This document shows positions 1 through 11,789 of a stretch of 64,000 bases of DNA, piece by piece; the stretch's first letter is position 1; every line of letters starts with the position of its first letter. The notes under the pieces were generated by a model, which saw only the letters and a list, made by a program, of their open reading frames with translations, was not told the origin of the DNA and ran no database searches. Position numbers and translations under genes: made by a program. The DNA comes from Eleginops maclovinus (lineage: Eukaryota; Chordata; Actinopteri; Perciformes; Eleginopidae), in assembly GCF_036324505.1 (NCBI RefSeq), contig NC_086355.1, positions 23,920,018-23,984,017 on the forward strand, given 5' to 3'.

Positions 1-1183
1 CCGAAAAGGATGAGTGGGTAATTAATAACCTGTCCGACTGACTCACTGAGAGTACTGACATTCACCACATTATGTTGTTTGGAGGTACAAGTGACAACTA
101 ATACTGACATTTTAAAGGCCTTCAGACAAAGAATATTACACCTGTTTCACACGGCCCTTAAACCTGCAGGAGTACACTTTGTAGCTTATGCAAACTAATT
201 CCTGAAAAAACTCACGTAAATGACAAGGGCCTTGCTTTGCTTTGCTTTGCTCTGTGTTTTCTTTAAACTGTTCTTTCTCACTTTTGTATTTTCTGGATTA
301 ACTGTTTACCAATTAAGATGTATCAAAAGGATTAATTTGTTGCAGTGATGGTTAGAAAATCATTAAACTGTTAAAAAAATAAATACAAAATGTTTCTCAG
401 CCTCTGTGGTTACATTGTTAATAATGATTATAATAATATACTTTAATTGTATAGCACCTTTCATGCACAAAGCAGCCCAAAGTGCTTTACAGAACAAGAA
501 GAAAAAAAACAGTGATCATAATGAAATGAAATTCCCTTGAATCGAAGCTTACAAGAAATTAAAATAGATTAAAAGAAAATCATTTTAAAAATAAAATTTA
601 AAATGTCAAATAAAAGCAAAACAGTAAAAATACAGTAAGACATGGAAATTATACCAGTGAGAATTGAAAGCTGCCCAAATTAAAAGCCATGTTAAAAATT
701 TGATTTACTTTTAAACATTTCAAAGATGTTTGCTGTTTTATTGTTGTAATACTTTTTAAACCAACAGAGAAAAATGTCTGGATTCTGTGTGGTTGATGAA
801 TATAATATATTTCATAAATGGTTAAAAGGACTTTTTAAGGGCCAGTGTGTAGTGTTCTGGAAGGGTCTATTAGCATAAATTGAACACAACATTCGTAACC
901 ATCTTTTCATTAGTGTTTAAATACCATCTTGCTCAAATGTGAGAATTTTAGGAATATGATAATAAACAAACAATTTTAATTTAAAAACATTGTGTTGTGG
1001 GTAATTTTACCGATTTCCTACAGAAGGAACAATTAAAAGATCAATGCCGGTAATATTCTACAGACTAATCAATAATAAAGAAAAAGTTGTATAATTACTA
1101 CTACAGTGGGAAAGATTCATTCATTCTTTTTTTCTTGCTCATTTTTCAAAAACAAACATTTAACACCAAATTATCTGTTAAAA
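1..1183. other. AT-rich intergenic DNA
   Basis: I see no gene here. Around 423-500 is a degraded interspersed-repeat tail that resembles the ends of fish LINE-type repeats (a 'tatagcaccttt' and 'aaagtgctttacag' pair). The rest is AT-rich single-copy-looking sequence with only short chance ORFs. Confidence 0.5.
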
Positions 1184-1340
1184 AGGGAGGCTGTGGCGCA
1201 GTGGGATAGTGCGCTGATCTTCGGACGCATTCAGCATGTTGTTGTGTCCCTGGGCAAGACATTTGTCCCAAAATTGCTCCTCTGGTGATTGTCCACAGTA
1301 CTGGATGTATGTAAGTCACTTTGCATTAAAGCATTTAACA
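1184..1340 (+). repeat. tRNA-derived SINE (degraded)
   Basis: A tRNA-like head ('ggctgtggcgcagtgggata') is followed by a body containing 'gtgtccctgggcaagaca' and a tail with 'gtaagtcactttgcattaaa'. This head-body-tail order is that of common teleost tRNA-derived SINEs. It is not a functional tRNA gene, because the anticodon arm and the 3' half of a cloverleaf are missing. Confidence 0.6.
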
Positions 1341-3130
1341 CGTTACGTAAAATCTTTATTTAAACACTTGCAGATTATTCTATGACGCACCAAACTATGA
1401 CTCACTGGGTTTACACTGAAATGTGTTGTTTAATTATTGAGCTGACAATAATTGCAGACAGCTGAGGCCACTTGTCATTTAGATTCCACTTTACATTGGT
1501 GCCCAAGTTTAGGAAAGTATAATCAAACTGTCATTGTTCCTCTCCTCACCTGTTCTTTAATCACTTTATTATGCAATTGAAAGACATTAAAATGAAAAGT
1601 ATGTTTCACAACAGCTCAATACAGTATGTGACGTTTCAAAGTGCTGTTTTTACAACCAATTCTGTCACTTTTGACTTGCAGAATTCTGCTTAGCAGCTAA
1701 AGCTAGTTTAATAAATGCATTTGAGCAGAGTGCTAATACGACCATTTGAATATGAGGGAAGCATCCAGTCTGCAGAGATCAGTGGACGTAGCACATCAGC
1801 AGAACTGCAGTCATAACGTTTTTATAGGGTTAAGGTCACAAGCTGAACTTCATCGTATCCTCCTTCATTCTTTTATCCAACCAGTGGGAGAGTTTCCCAA
1901 AGGTGTCTTTATTTCCTTCTTTAACGGGTTCAGCATGGAGATACATCTGATCAGATTAGATTGTTATCTGCCCTCAGATCTCCTGAGATAATGGCCTTGA
2001 CGTGACACGGAGCTTCCCACACCGGGAGCAGAAGGATACTTAACATTTACTGCGTGCTGCACCAAGGACAAGTCAGATGGAGAGAAGAAGATAAAGGCAG
2101 ATAAAGACATGATAAGACTCTCTCTGAAGGGCACCTAGAAGTCTTCCTCTGATCCTTCCTCATTCCACACTGTGATGATGTAGACGTACAGAAAGAACAA
2201 CACTCCACACACACCTTCACTTTTTAAGAGACTGGTGTGAATCTCCTCACACAGCGTTTAAAGGGAGAACTTGTGCATTAGTTTAAAATCACTAAATCAC
2301 TATGGTTTGATTTGGAGATATCACTGTAGGATAATGATCAACTGATAAGATCATGGGCATGGTTTGAGCTGTAAATACCAATCTTTATTGCTTTATTCAG
2401 GATATCCTCTGCCATGAAACCCCTTTGCAACATACTGTATGGCCAGTTCAAATGAAAATCATGTATAATAACAAAAAAAATAAGGAATACAAAATGTAAA
2501 TTAAGAATGAACTGTGGAAAATCGCATAATATCAAAGGTCCGGAAATAAAAGTATTTGGGTTGTGTGAGTGTATGACCCACAGTGGATCCTCTTTACTTA
2601 TCATTTCAAGCATAGTATTTTTTGTTTTTTCTTATAATAATAATATGATTAAGTCAGTAAAATTCATTATTGACAGCAGCAGTCTCCTAACCTTTTCTTA
2701 ACCTGTAATTGTTTGTTCAACATGTTATTTAAAAGTATTTTTATCTATCATTTGCAACATTCTCTTGCACTTATCTTTGTCCTTCTCGGGCATTGTTTGA
2801 GGAGCCGGAGACTTTAGATCTTCATCACTAAAACCACACTGCATTGTACATATGAGAAATGTAACAATATGTTTTTACAAATGTGGCCTTTACACAAAAC
2901 AGATACACGTTTTTTCTGCAGAGTTTTCATGATGTCTTTGGGAGAGATTAGCATGGCCGAAACAAACAGCTTGATCCAGCAGTTAGAAATGTTACTCTTA
3001 AGTGTGTTAGCTATTAGCAGAGCCCCTACACCCACCACTTATCACCTTTGATGTCAACTTTTCCAAAAAGACTCTGAATTATTGTCCCAAAGAAATGTAT
3101 GTCGTATTTTATTCTTTAAAAAAATCCCCA
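1341..3130. other. Intergenic DNA, no recognised gene
   Basis: Only short ORFs occur on both strands, without family motifs or plausible splice sites. I see no clear repeat in this stretch and give no functional call. Confidence 0.4.
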
Positions 3131-3139
3131 AATCTAACC

Positions 3140-3450
3140 TTTCTTCTAGGAGGTGCTCCTGTTGTTGAGACTTATATGCTCATGTTCAGGTTCATATTTA
3201 TATTTTGTGTCTCTACTGGGACATGTCTCCATGCTTTAATGTTCAAAAAGCTCTTTATTGTTCTCATACTGCCTGTGCTGCAGCACCTCTTTTCACCCCC
3301 TGTCTGAAACCAGAGCCCAGTCTGCTCTGATTGGTTAGCTGCCAACTCTGTTGGGATTAGTGACCTGCTTAGAGATGTCCCACCTCTTAGCCTATCACGT
3401 ACAATGTTTTGGAGTGCTAGCTAACAGAAGGTGAGGGTTGAGTGAGAGAA
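3140..3450. repeat. Teleost interspersed repeat (probable DNA-transposon remnant)
   Basis: The segment has motifs I associate with a widespread fish repeat ('tatgctcatgttcaggttca', 'cagcacctcttttcaccc', 'tctgctctgattggtt'). No terminal inverted repeats or target duplication can be seen, so class and boundaries are uncertain. Confidence 0.4.
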
Positions 3451-3884
3451 ACTCCCTCTGGAGGGAACACAGGGAGTTTAGCCTTTGACCATTTACATGC
3501 ACTAAAACCTATAGAACACACTACAGGAGGGTGGAAACCCAGTTAGAAGAATAAGGCCTTGTTAAGGTTGGATCAACAACGCATTGCTGAAGTCTTAGCG
3601 AATATTAAAAAAAATACTATTTTACTCTCTTATATTTGAAATAAAACTAAAAGCCCCAAAAGATTGAAACGTGTTTTAAATGATTGGATATCAGTCCTGA
3701 TGCCAGTTCGATTTAGATGAGGGAATTGTAGCTCCCCTTGCCTATAAATGCCAAGTGACAATTTAACAGTACCAGTAACTACAGCTGGCAAAATTGTCAT
3801 TTGAGCAAATGATGTCTGGCACAGCCTCAACAAAAACAATGTAGGTGTCATTAAGGCTGCAGGGTGGACTGCAGGGAATCATAC

Positions 3885-4230
3885 AATAATAATAATAATA
3901 ATACATTTTATTTGTAAGCGCTTTTCAATCACTCAAAGACACTTTACAGATGAAAAATAAGTAATTAAAATACATTTAAAAACACAGAAACACAAGAAAA
4001 CGCAGAGAAGTAGATACATTGTAAATAGAACAGCACAATACAACAGTCAGACAGAACAAAAACAGAATTAGGAAAAGTGGTGGTTAAGAATTATAGGCAG
4101 AGTGGAACAGGTGTGTTTTGAGTAGTGATTTGAAAAGTGTGAGGTCATTGCAGTCACGGATGTGGTTGGGGAGGGAATTCCAGAGGGTAGGGGCAGCAAC
4201 GGAGAAGGCTCTGACAAACCACACTCTTTC
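3885..4230 (+). repeat. Interspersed repeat family A, copy 1
   Basis: It begins with an (AAT)n run, then 'cattttatttgtaagcgctt', 'caaagacactttacagatg' and a distal block with 'ttggggagggaattccagag'. A second diverged copy in the same orientation and order lies at 10275-10535 in the 3' part of slc10a2. The shared order identifies a dispersed family, probably a LINE 3' end, but no coding part remains. Confidence 0.5.
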
Positions 4231-5250
4231 TTTTCTGTGTCTTCTCCTTTTATCAATCACAGTCAGTCTGAAAAATGCGCACGCACAATGTGACAGAGAG
4301 CTTCCTAATGCTCTTACTGTCCATATTGAACACACCATGTTTTATTCCAGATACATAGTGGCTTAGATTTCTAAAAACAATATATTACTCATCCTTAAGT
4401 TGTCCTTTAACTTTACTGTTAAGCATTACCCATTTCCTGCACAGGCACACAGTGTTCGGTCGGACCCTGAGAGGTAAGAACAAACTTTTTAATTTTAATG
4501 TTTTGGTAGACAGTGCGAAATGTTTTTGTACAGCCAACATGTTCATATGGTGTTGTTTTATTTGACTCGTTGACTTTGCACAAAGCACAGGGACAGCTGC
4601 AGAACATTATGAAACGATTTTTATCACACTTCAACTATTTTATTGTGTCCATACTTGGCATGTACATGTAAAGCACCTATAAAGCGATTCACACCCATCT
4701 TTTTATGTGTTATTGTTTTACAGCATAGAATTGGGGGTGAATATAAGATTCAGAGATGAAGATTTTGGACAATTTTGAAACAAAATGTCTATGATCTAAA
4801 TCTAATAATAAGCTAAATTGCTGAATGACCATGAGGAGCAACTTTATGATATATTAAGCTGCAGGCTGTGTCTAGTCTAGTCATTCGTGCACCTTTGGAA
4901 AGGTTTTATTCACAAAGCATAACAATTTAACAGATTTCCAATAGACTTGGTTGGTAGGCTCTCCAGATACACAGGCACTGATTTATTTTCATGATATTTC
5001 CCCTATGATTTCAATCAAACGTGTGTATGCTTACAGTTGGGCAGCAGTTGTAAGTGTTTCCATACCGTCAGTGAACACTGTGATCTGAAGCCGTTTACAG
5101 CTGTGCCCATTGACCTCTCTGCATACATATTCCTCGCCTCTGGAATTCCTGATTATCCTTCCCATACTTTTCTTGCATGTTGCAATTTGAATTAAAAGAA
5201 AATGATGAACCAGCTATTTTGTTACAATATACTATGCTTATCTCTACAGA
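4231..5250. other. Intergenic DNA, no recognised gene
   Basis: AT-rich sequence with short chance ORFs. I recognise no repeat boundaries, exon structure or motif in it. Confidence 0.4.
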
Positions 5251-5259
5251 GTAACCCGG

Positions 5260-5790
5260 TGGTGGATAGTAACACAATACATTTACTCAAGTGCTATACA
5301 GACTGTAAGTACAATTTTGAGGTACCTGTACTTTACCTGAGTACTTTTATTTTATGCTACTTCATAATTCTACTCTGCCACATTTTGGAAGCAAATATTG
5401 TACTTTTTACTCCACTACATTTATTTGACAGCTCATATTTTTACTTTTTAGATTCAAAGTATTAGTTAATACAAAACATAAATCAAATATTAAATAACAT
5501 TTGACGTTTAATTATAAGTTAAAATATCCAGCATCAGTATATGAAGTAATTAAAATGAGCTCAACATTTACCAGCTGTAAACACATTAATGCATTAATAA
5601 TCATAATCCAGCAACTAAATATATGCAATTCTAAAATGAGCAATTAAGCATAATGAGTATTTTTACTTTTACCTACTGTATATTTTCATGCCAATACGTT
5701 TTTACTTTTACATAAGAAAGATTTTAAATGCACAACTTTTACTCATAACTAAGTGTTTTTACAATAACTTACTTGATTTAACTAAATTTG
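5260..5790 (+). repeat. Teleost interspersed repeat family B ('TTTACTCAAGT...' type)
   Basis: The segment contains 'acatttactcaagtgctata', 'ttttgaggtacctgtacttt' and 'tactccactacatttatttg', a phrase set found in a very common fish non-autonomous repeat. Related, more degraded pieces recur at about 11790-12240, 13255-13440, 50590-50960 and 63830-64000. Confidence 0.5.
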
Positions 5791-6172
5791 ACATTTGAGA
5801 CCATTTTCCCATGAAACAGTGTCAGAAAATCATATCAAAATACATTTTAATTAAAGAGGCTAAGCTGCGAACGTTTCATAGATACTATGGTATGGAATAG
5901 CTTGTGCCTACAGGGTGTGTCGTGTCTTTGAAACAGCCAGCATCTTCCCTCCTTCTTGGCACGGCAGCGTGATGATGCTGCATAGCTGCCCAATAAAGTT
6001 TACAGAGGGCAAAGGGCATTAAAAGTTGGAACCGTGTTGCAATGACATCTCACATTTCAAAATGATTCTCTTTTTATATGCATGGGCTACTGAACACTGA
6101 CCCCATAAAAACACTAAGTATTGGTTAATTTTTTATTTATTTTCAGCTGATTTCCCTCCCAACTCTGTGGGG

Positions 6173-6178
6173 TATATA
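6173..6178 (+). promoter_or_regulatory. slc10a2: TATA box of slc10a2
   Basis: TATATA lies about 155 bp before the start codon, so transcription would begin near 6200 with a leader of about 130 nt. About 45 bp further upstream, 'ggttaatttttta' (6123-6135) resembles an HNF1 half-site. HNF1 control of the mammalian gene is known; the fish site is only inferred. Confidence 0.5.
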
Positions 6179-6331
6179 GAGCAGAGAGCTCTCGTCACTG
6201 AAGCCATCTTCTTGGATGTTGGAAACGGAGAAACTGGAGACTCTTGTGGAATCTAAGAATTACAAGCTAGTTTTCTATCTTCAGACTGGGAGCCACTGAT
6301 TATATTCTTCTGCTGCTGTGCATTGTTCACA

Positions 6332-6723
6332 ATGTCCGCATTTAAAACGGCAGCACCCGTCGGCTGCGAGCATCTGGCCACGGTGTGTTCAGGCGCAAAC
6401 TGCCTCGTTCCTCTCAGTGACTTCAATGACAAACTCAGCCTGGCGATGAGCGTAGTGCTCACCCTGATGCTCGCTATGGTCATGTTCTCCATGGGCTGCA
6501 CTGTGGATGCCTCAAAGCTGTGGGGCCACATCAAGAGGCCCTGGGGCATCTTCATCGGCTTCCTCTGCCAGTTTGGCATCATGCCTTTCACAGCCTTCGC
6601 CTTATCATTGGCCTTCGATGTGCTGCCTGTGCAGGCGATCGTCATCATCATCATGGGCTGCTGTCCCGGAGGCTCAGGCTCTAACGTCATCTGCTACTGG
6701 CTGGATGGAGACATGGACCTGAG
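6332..6723 (+). CDS. slc10a2: slc10a2 coding exon 1
   Basis: Encodes the N-terminal ectodomain and the first helices, ending in GDMDL plus two bases of the next codon (phase 2). The donor is AG|GTGAGC. Confidence 0.92.
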
Positions 6724-9700
6724 GTGAGCCCACATACTCTTAGTTTAATATAATGTCAGGGAATGATGTCTTGTTTTGTCAGGATCCATGAAAAACGATT
6801 CAATCTGGAGAAAGGAAACAGATAGTATTACATTTAAATACAAATTATTTGGTTCAACTTAATATTATTGCTTTTAATTAACCTTATACAGCTATGTGAA
6901 ATCTATTGACATAATACATTTAAAGTCAAAGTTTACGTTTTTTTAAAGGAACAGCAGTCATGCAGTTCAATGGCTCTATGGATGGGGCTGTCTTGGTGTA
7001 CAAGTGGGAACCATATGAGCAGAGCCATCAATCAGATGACTAATTCATGAACGAAACGACACGAAAATAGTCCCCAGCTATTTTGATAATTGAGTTATCA
7101 TTTAAGTAAATAAAAAAGACATTTAAAGACATCACTTTAGATTCAGAGAAACTGGGATGGACATCTTTTTAACTTGTATTGACAACGATAAATCGAGACA
7201 ATAATCAGAAGATAAATTAAGAATGAAAAAACGTTGAGTTTAATTACATTTCTTATGTCAATAGATTATACATTGCTGCATTGTTAGTTGAAAGCAATAA
7301 TATTAAGTTGAACCTAATCATTTTTATTTAAACTGCTTTCAGCTTTAATTTGTTGACATAATACATTTAATTAAAGTCAACATTTCCGTTTTTCAGTGTA
7401 CATTGATACCCTACATTTGAGGAATCATTCTGTGGGACCCTTTATGTGTCCCCAACTGTGTGGAATAATGAATGGGCCATCACGGACCCCCTGAGTAAAT
7501 CCCACAGTGAGATGTCAGTTGATCATGAGACTGACACAATATCAGTTGCAGTTGTCAACCATCACAGACGACTTATTTCATGCTTAAAATCTCTGTGTTA
7601 TTAAAGAAGCTTGATAGACACTGACAGCATTCTCCTCTCCGCAGTATCAGTATGACAGCCTGCTCCTCCATCCTGGCCTTGGGGATGATGCCTCTCTGTC
7701 TGCTCATTTACACCGCCACCTGGACATCCACAGGAAGCATCCAGATCCCATACGACAGTATTGGTAAGGAAGAAACTCATGGTTGATTGCTAGCCCATAA
7801 AGCAAATATGGGGCTTTCATATCCACAGCTTTATTGTGTGCACAGAACAGGTTCATAATAATGATGTTGTGACATCTCCGTATCCTTAGGTATCACTCTA
7901 GTTTCCCTTCTTGTCCCAACTGCTCTGGGAATGCTTGTTAAACGCAAGTGGCCCCAATATGCAAAAAAGATCCTTAAGGTAGGAAATATTTTCTGATATT
8001 TGATTCTGATATTTGTTGTGACTTTCCATGTATGTCTTTATCCAATTGAATGAAATGTACTGTCTGTCTGTCTGTGCACAGGTTGGGTCCTTTGCAGGCT
8101 TTGCTCTCATTCTCATCATAGCTGTGGTTGGAGGAATTCTCTACCAGTCCTCCTGGGACATTGCTCCATCCTTATGGATTATTGGAACTATCTACCCCTT
8201 CATTGGTTTCAGCATGGGGTTCTTCTTTGCTCGCTTTGCGGGGCAACCCTGGTACAGGTAAGGTGACAGCATGGCAGCAACGTACATACAGATTGTATCT
8301 TGATTGGTATATTCAGCTTTATAATCATCAAACCATAGACTAAAATTCATTTTACAAGGTCATTGATCATTGCCTGTTTGGTTCAGGTGTCGAACCATCG
8401 GGTTGGAGACGGGTCTACAGAATTCCCAGCTATGCAGCACCATCGTCCAGCTGTCCTTCAGCCCTGCCGAGCTGGAGGTCATGTTTTCATTCCCCCTCAT
8501 CTACAGCATCTTCCAGTTACTGGTGTCCGTCATATCTGTTGGAGGTGAGAGTTTAGCCGGCTAATACATACTTACCTAGTAAAGGATGGTAACCACTAGG
8601 GGTGGGAATCACCAGGGTCCCCACAATATGATACTATCACGATATTTAAGCCACGATACGATAGTATTGCGATTCTACGCTATGCCAAGTATTGCGATAC
8701 GATATATTCCGATATGGCACATTTCTGATTTCTTTCTCCGCTGACTCCATCTTTGTTTGGACTAACTTCCTGCCAATCCCGCTGACTTAACCCATGGCCA
8801 TGACCGCACAAGAAAAAGCTCAGCACCATGTAGTGGATTGAAAAAGCAATTGTTGCCAAAAACTTTAATTTGGATTTCCAATATCAATAGTTTGTATAAT
8901 AAAATATTGATACTTGGCGTCTGTGTATGGATACAATATCGCCACTCAAAGTATCGCGATACTATGCTGTATCGATTATTTCCCCCACCCCTAGTAACCA
9001 CCCTAGCTTTTTCTAGAAAACAAGATGGTCAACTGAGTTTTGGTTGGTCGCCCACCACCAACATAATTGAGGTGAACATATGGCTAAAGCTGTCTCGCTC
9101 CTCCATAAGGCACCAACGTCAAACAAAGTCTTTAAGGGTTTAACTGGCAGGTTCTACTAGAAAGAAATGGCTTTGTACAGGTTTCAAGCACGTCTGAGAT
9201 CAAACGTTTTCATGGTTGATCCAAACAGAGACACTATGAGGCGAACTGTACGTGACGGTTTTGTCACATCCCATGATCTGAAATGCCTTAAATGGTTCTC
9301 GCAGACAGGCTGCATGATGGCATGTTGAATGTTGTCTTGCTCCTTTACACGTATCTACCTGTTATCGGTGAGTGCTATCAGAATGACGGTTTCATTTTAA
9401 CTGGGAAGATGGAATTTCCAATTGGAATAGTTGACGCACGATGAAGTCTGTTTTCCAACTTGGAGTGTCATTAGAACCTCACTAACTCTGACCTCCAAAT
9501 CCAAAATGACTCCTCTTGCATCAACCAAATGAAATGTAACTGCAAGGAAAGGTGATGGGTCCACTGACATCAAGGGAAGTTTCAAAGTGTAAACAGGCTT
9601 TCCAACATCCCCTTCCCAAGCGTTCTCAGGTGGTATCATGTTTGTGCCGCTGAAGTAGAAACAAACAGCCAGAAGGTTGGTTATTCATTAGACATTTGTC

Positions 9701-10081
9701 TAACCACACTTTGGTGGCAGTATAACACAAACAAAAATCTATCTTGTTTGCGTTAACCTCTGCCTTCATTCATTGCATTGTTCCTGGTTTAAAGAGATTG
9801 TTTGCAGAAGAAACAAGAGGATCATTTATAACTGTCAGGACAAATGTTTCTTAGTGTTTCTAAACCCATGTTTTTTTTCCTCTTCAGGCTACCAGTTATA
9901 TAAAAAGTATCGAAAGCCTGTCTCAGATGAGGCCGACAGTGAGTCTCCAGGCCTGGAAGCTGGTGACGGTGAATCAGCAAAAAAGGACATACATGCTGTG
10001 GAAAATGGTGGCTTTGAGTTTGATGACATTAGCAAGACTGAAGAGAAGAGTAGGGATATCAAAAGTGGCACCCAGCTGTGA
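6332..10081 (+). CDS. slc10a2: slc10a2: apical sodium/bile acid cotransporter (ASBT), six coding exons
   Basis: The gene encodes a plasma-membrane symporter that takes up bile acids together with sodium, in mammals at the ileal brush border. Coding exons are 6332-6723, 7645-7763, 7890-7978, 8082-8257, 8387-8544 and 9888-10081. All junctions are GT-AG, the phases match, and the sum is 1128 nt (375 aa plus stop). Family motifs visible are [10 protein letters not shown] at about 109-118 and [10 protein letters not shown] at about 266-275, the conserved unwound-helix segments that line the sodium and substrate site. Hydrophobic helices fill residues 35-310. The cytoplasmic tail (about 312-375) is hydrophilic and acidic and makes the protein longer than the 348-aa human form. 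I chose the ATG at 6332, because the TTG nine bases earlier is not a plausible start. No N-X-S/T sequon is present in the N-terminal ectodomain. A fish slc10a2-like paralogue remains possible. Confidence 0.93.
6724..7644. other. slc10a2: slc10a2 intron 1 with two pieces of a palindromic MITE
   Basis: Contains a half copy (about 6845-6945) and a near-complete copy (about 7218-7405) of the palindromic MITE family described below. The remainder is AT-rich sequence without features. Confidence 0.6.
7218..7405. repeat. Palindromic MITE family C, copy in slc10a2 intron 1
   Basis: Left and right halves are diverged reverse complements: 'agttgaaagcaataatatta' on one side and 'cataatacatttaattaaag' toward the end, with 'aaaaaacgttgagttt' at the left and 'gtcaacatttccgttttt' at the right. 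It has no coding capacity. Related copies are at 6845-6945, 17995-18130, 44215-44365, 50330-50455 and 63408-63735. Confidence 0.65.
7645..7763 (+). CDS. slc10a2: slc10a2 coding exon 2
   Basis: Encodes a helix and loop with [19 protein letters not shown], typical of SLC10 transporters. It enters with one base (phase 2) and leaves in phase 1 at TTG|GTAAGG. Confidence 0.92.
7890..7978 (+). CDS. slc10a2: slc10a2 coding exon 3
   Basis: Encodes a helix ending in a basic cytoplasmic loop ([13 protein letters not shown]). The acceptor is TCCTTAG|GT, and the exon leaves in phase 0 at AAG|GTAGGA. Confidence 0.92.
8082..8257 (+). CDS. slc10a2: slc10a2 coding exon 4
   Basis: Encodes two helices containing [14 protein letters not shown] and [13 protein letters not shown]. 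It leaves in phase 2 at ACAG|GTAAGG. Nearly the whole exon is hydrophobic, as expected for the transporter core. Confidence 0.92.
8387..8544 (+). CDS. slc10a2: slc10a2 coding exon 5
   Basis: Carries the second signature [10 protein letters not shown] and the last membrane helix ([18 protein letters not shown]). It leaves in phase 1 at GGAG|GTGAGA. Confidence 0.92.
8597..8993. mobile_element. Non-autonomous hAT element in slc10a2 intron 5
   Basis: The 397-bp element starts TAGGGGTGGGAA and ends in the near-complement TTCCCCCACCCCTA. It is flanked by a perfect 8-bp target duplication, gtaaccac (8589-8596 and 8994-9001). TIR sequence and 8-bp duplication are hAT hallmarks. The interior is rich in 'cgatac/gtatcg' sub-repeats and has no transposase. 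Confidence 0.85.
9002..9887. other. slc10a2: Rest of slc10a2 intron 5
   Basis: No exon-like segment or recognisable repeat is visible. A polypyrimidine tract and TCTTCAG precede the last exon. Confidence 0.5.
9888..10081 (+). CDS. slc10a2: slc10a2 coding exon 6 and stop
   Basis: Encodes the cytoplasmic tail, starting [10 protein letters not shown], then an acidic, serine-rich stretch and a NGGFEFDD segment that recalls the NGGF motif near the end of mammalian ASBT. Stop TGA. Confidence 0.9.
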
Positions 10082-10274
10082 GATTACAGAACCTGCAAAT
10101 CACAGACTTTGGACTTTCAGTAAGACTATTCAGCACCACAGAACCTCTGAAGACAGCTGAACTCAACACTGTGATCACACAGTGCACTCTGCAGGCCGGA
10201 GGTGTGCATTACACGTGCCAATCTGATCGACTTTGGAAAATGCTCCACAAGAACACGAGTTCCCAAACATCTTC

Positions 10275-10535
10275 CCTAGTAATAATAAATAATAATCCAT
10301 TTTATTTATAGAGCGCTTTACTAAAAACTCAAAGACACTTTACAGATGTAAAATTAATCAAAACATAATTAAAACAACACACTTAAAATATGTAAAACAC
10401 AACATTAAATGACAGATTGAAAGCAGTTTTGAAAAGGTGAGTTTTGATTTGTGATTTAAACAAGGTGAGATCGGGGCAGTCACAGAAGTGTTTGGGGAGT
10501 GGGTTCCAGAGGGAGGTGGCAGCGATAGTATGCCA
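10275..10535 (+). repeat. Interspersed repeat family A, copy 2 (in slc10a2 3' region)
   Basis: Same block order as 3885-4230: AAT-rich start, 'cattttatttatagagcgct', 'caaagacactttacagatg', then 'ttggggagtgggttccagag'. It begins about 195 bp after the stop codon, so it may lie within the 3' UTR. Confidence 0.5.
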
Positions 10536-11785
10536 TAGTATGCTACAGAATGGCAAATAACTGACTCTCACACTGCATCCTATTATGTCTTGTACTGTGA
10601 TGCCTTCCTTTACATTAATTTATTTTTATATTAACATGTGCAACCACTTTGGTAAGCATGTTATGCGCATGTTCCTTGATCATTTGCAGATATTTACAGT
10701 CGGCTTTTCTGAATGATGGAACTAAATGTGTGACATTCATAATTTATCTGATAAGACACATTATTGTGTCAAAATGTAGAGAATTATGAACACTGTTGGG
10801 AGCCAATCTATTTAAAAAATAGTTATGTATGTTTTTTGTATATACTTTATTCTGATAGCAGGGGAAATCAATGGTAATTAAATTCCATTTTTGGGATTTG
10901 GACACCAATGCAAACTCCTGTGGTAATGGGGCTCAGCGCAATCTTGGCATTTAAAAATATGTATGCTTTAAATAATACTTATGGTTAACATATCCTTCCA
11001 AGATTTTAAAAAAGGAATATACTGTAACACTGATATATTTCTTAGACATATTCACAATTATTGTGAGTCACAATTATGAGTCCTCTGTATAAATGTGCAA
11101 AAAAACCTAAGAATGCACATTTTCACGGATGTAAAATATTAATATACCAATAATGAAATATTTTTTAATTTCCGATTTACCACACTGTTGAGACAAATTC
11201 CTTCTGAACTGATGGTTGTTTTAATAAAAAAACATAAAATAAAAACAACATTTTTGTTGAAATAATTAATGGTTTGTTTTGAATGTAAGTTTTGTTATCC
11301 ATCTCAATAAACATACTAATATATGTTAACATAGCCCCAATGTTGTGTGTTTATTTGATGTGGAGGTGAACATTTGGAGAACATAAGCATTTCTTTAAAA
11401 TGTTGTCATGAAAATGAACCTTTATTAATCCAATAAAGTTTAAACGTCAATGACCTCTATGCCACTTACTACTACTACTGGCTCTTTAAAAGTCCTTAAA
11501 TGTAATGTAGTAATATGTTAACATTTACAGGCCACATGGTCGCAGTACAAGGTCTTAAACATATTGCTCTCCAATCATAAAATAATTAAATGAAATGTTT
11601 TAAGTTGTTCAAAGTCCAAGCTGTGACAGCAAAAGCACGGACAGTAACAGATCGAAGTGCTGTCAGGTGATACCAGACATGCTCCTGTGTGTGACTTTAC
11701 TGACTCTGGAGGCTGAGCTAGAGATGCTCCTCAGAGTGCTCCACCTTCACAGGCTCCTCCCCCTCATGACACATGACAAAGACTG
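10536..11785. other. slc10a2 3' UTR and downstream intergenic DNA
   Basis: AT-rich non-coding sequence. It contains AATAAA signals, and the best-placed one is at 11306. No other gene is visible. Confidence 0.4.
11306..11311 (+). terminator. slc10a2: Candidate polyadenylation signal of slc10a2
   Basis: AATAAA about 1.2 kb after the stop codon. Other AT-rich hexamers lie nearby (for example around 11223), so the cleavage site cannot be fixed from sequence alone. Confidence 0.3.
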
Positions 11786-11789
11786 CAAG

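Noticed and set aside
1106..1288. Small ORF and a tRNA-like sequence
   Set aside because: The region is a SINE; the tRNA-like head lacks a complete cloverleaf, so neither a protein gene nor a tRNA gene is claimed.
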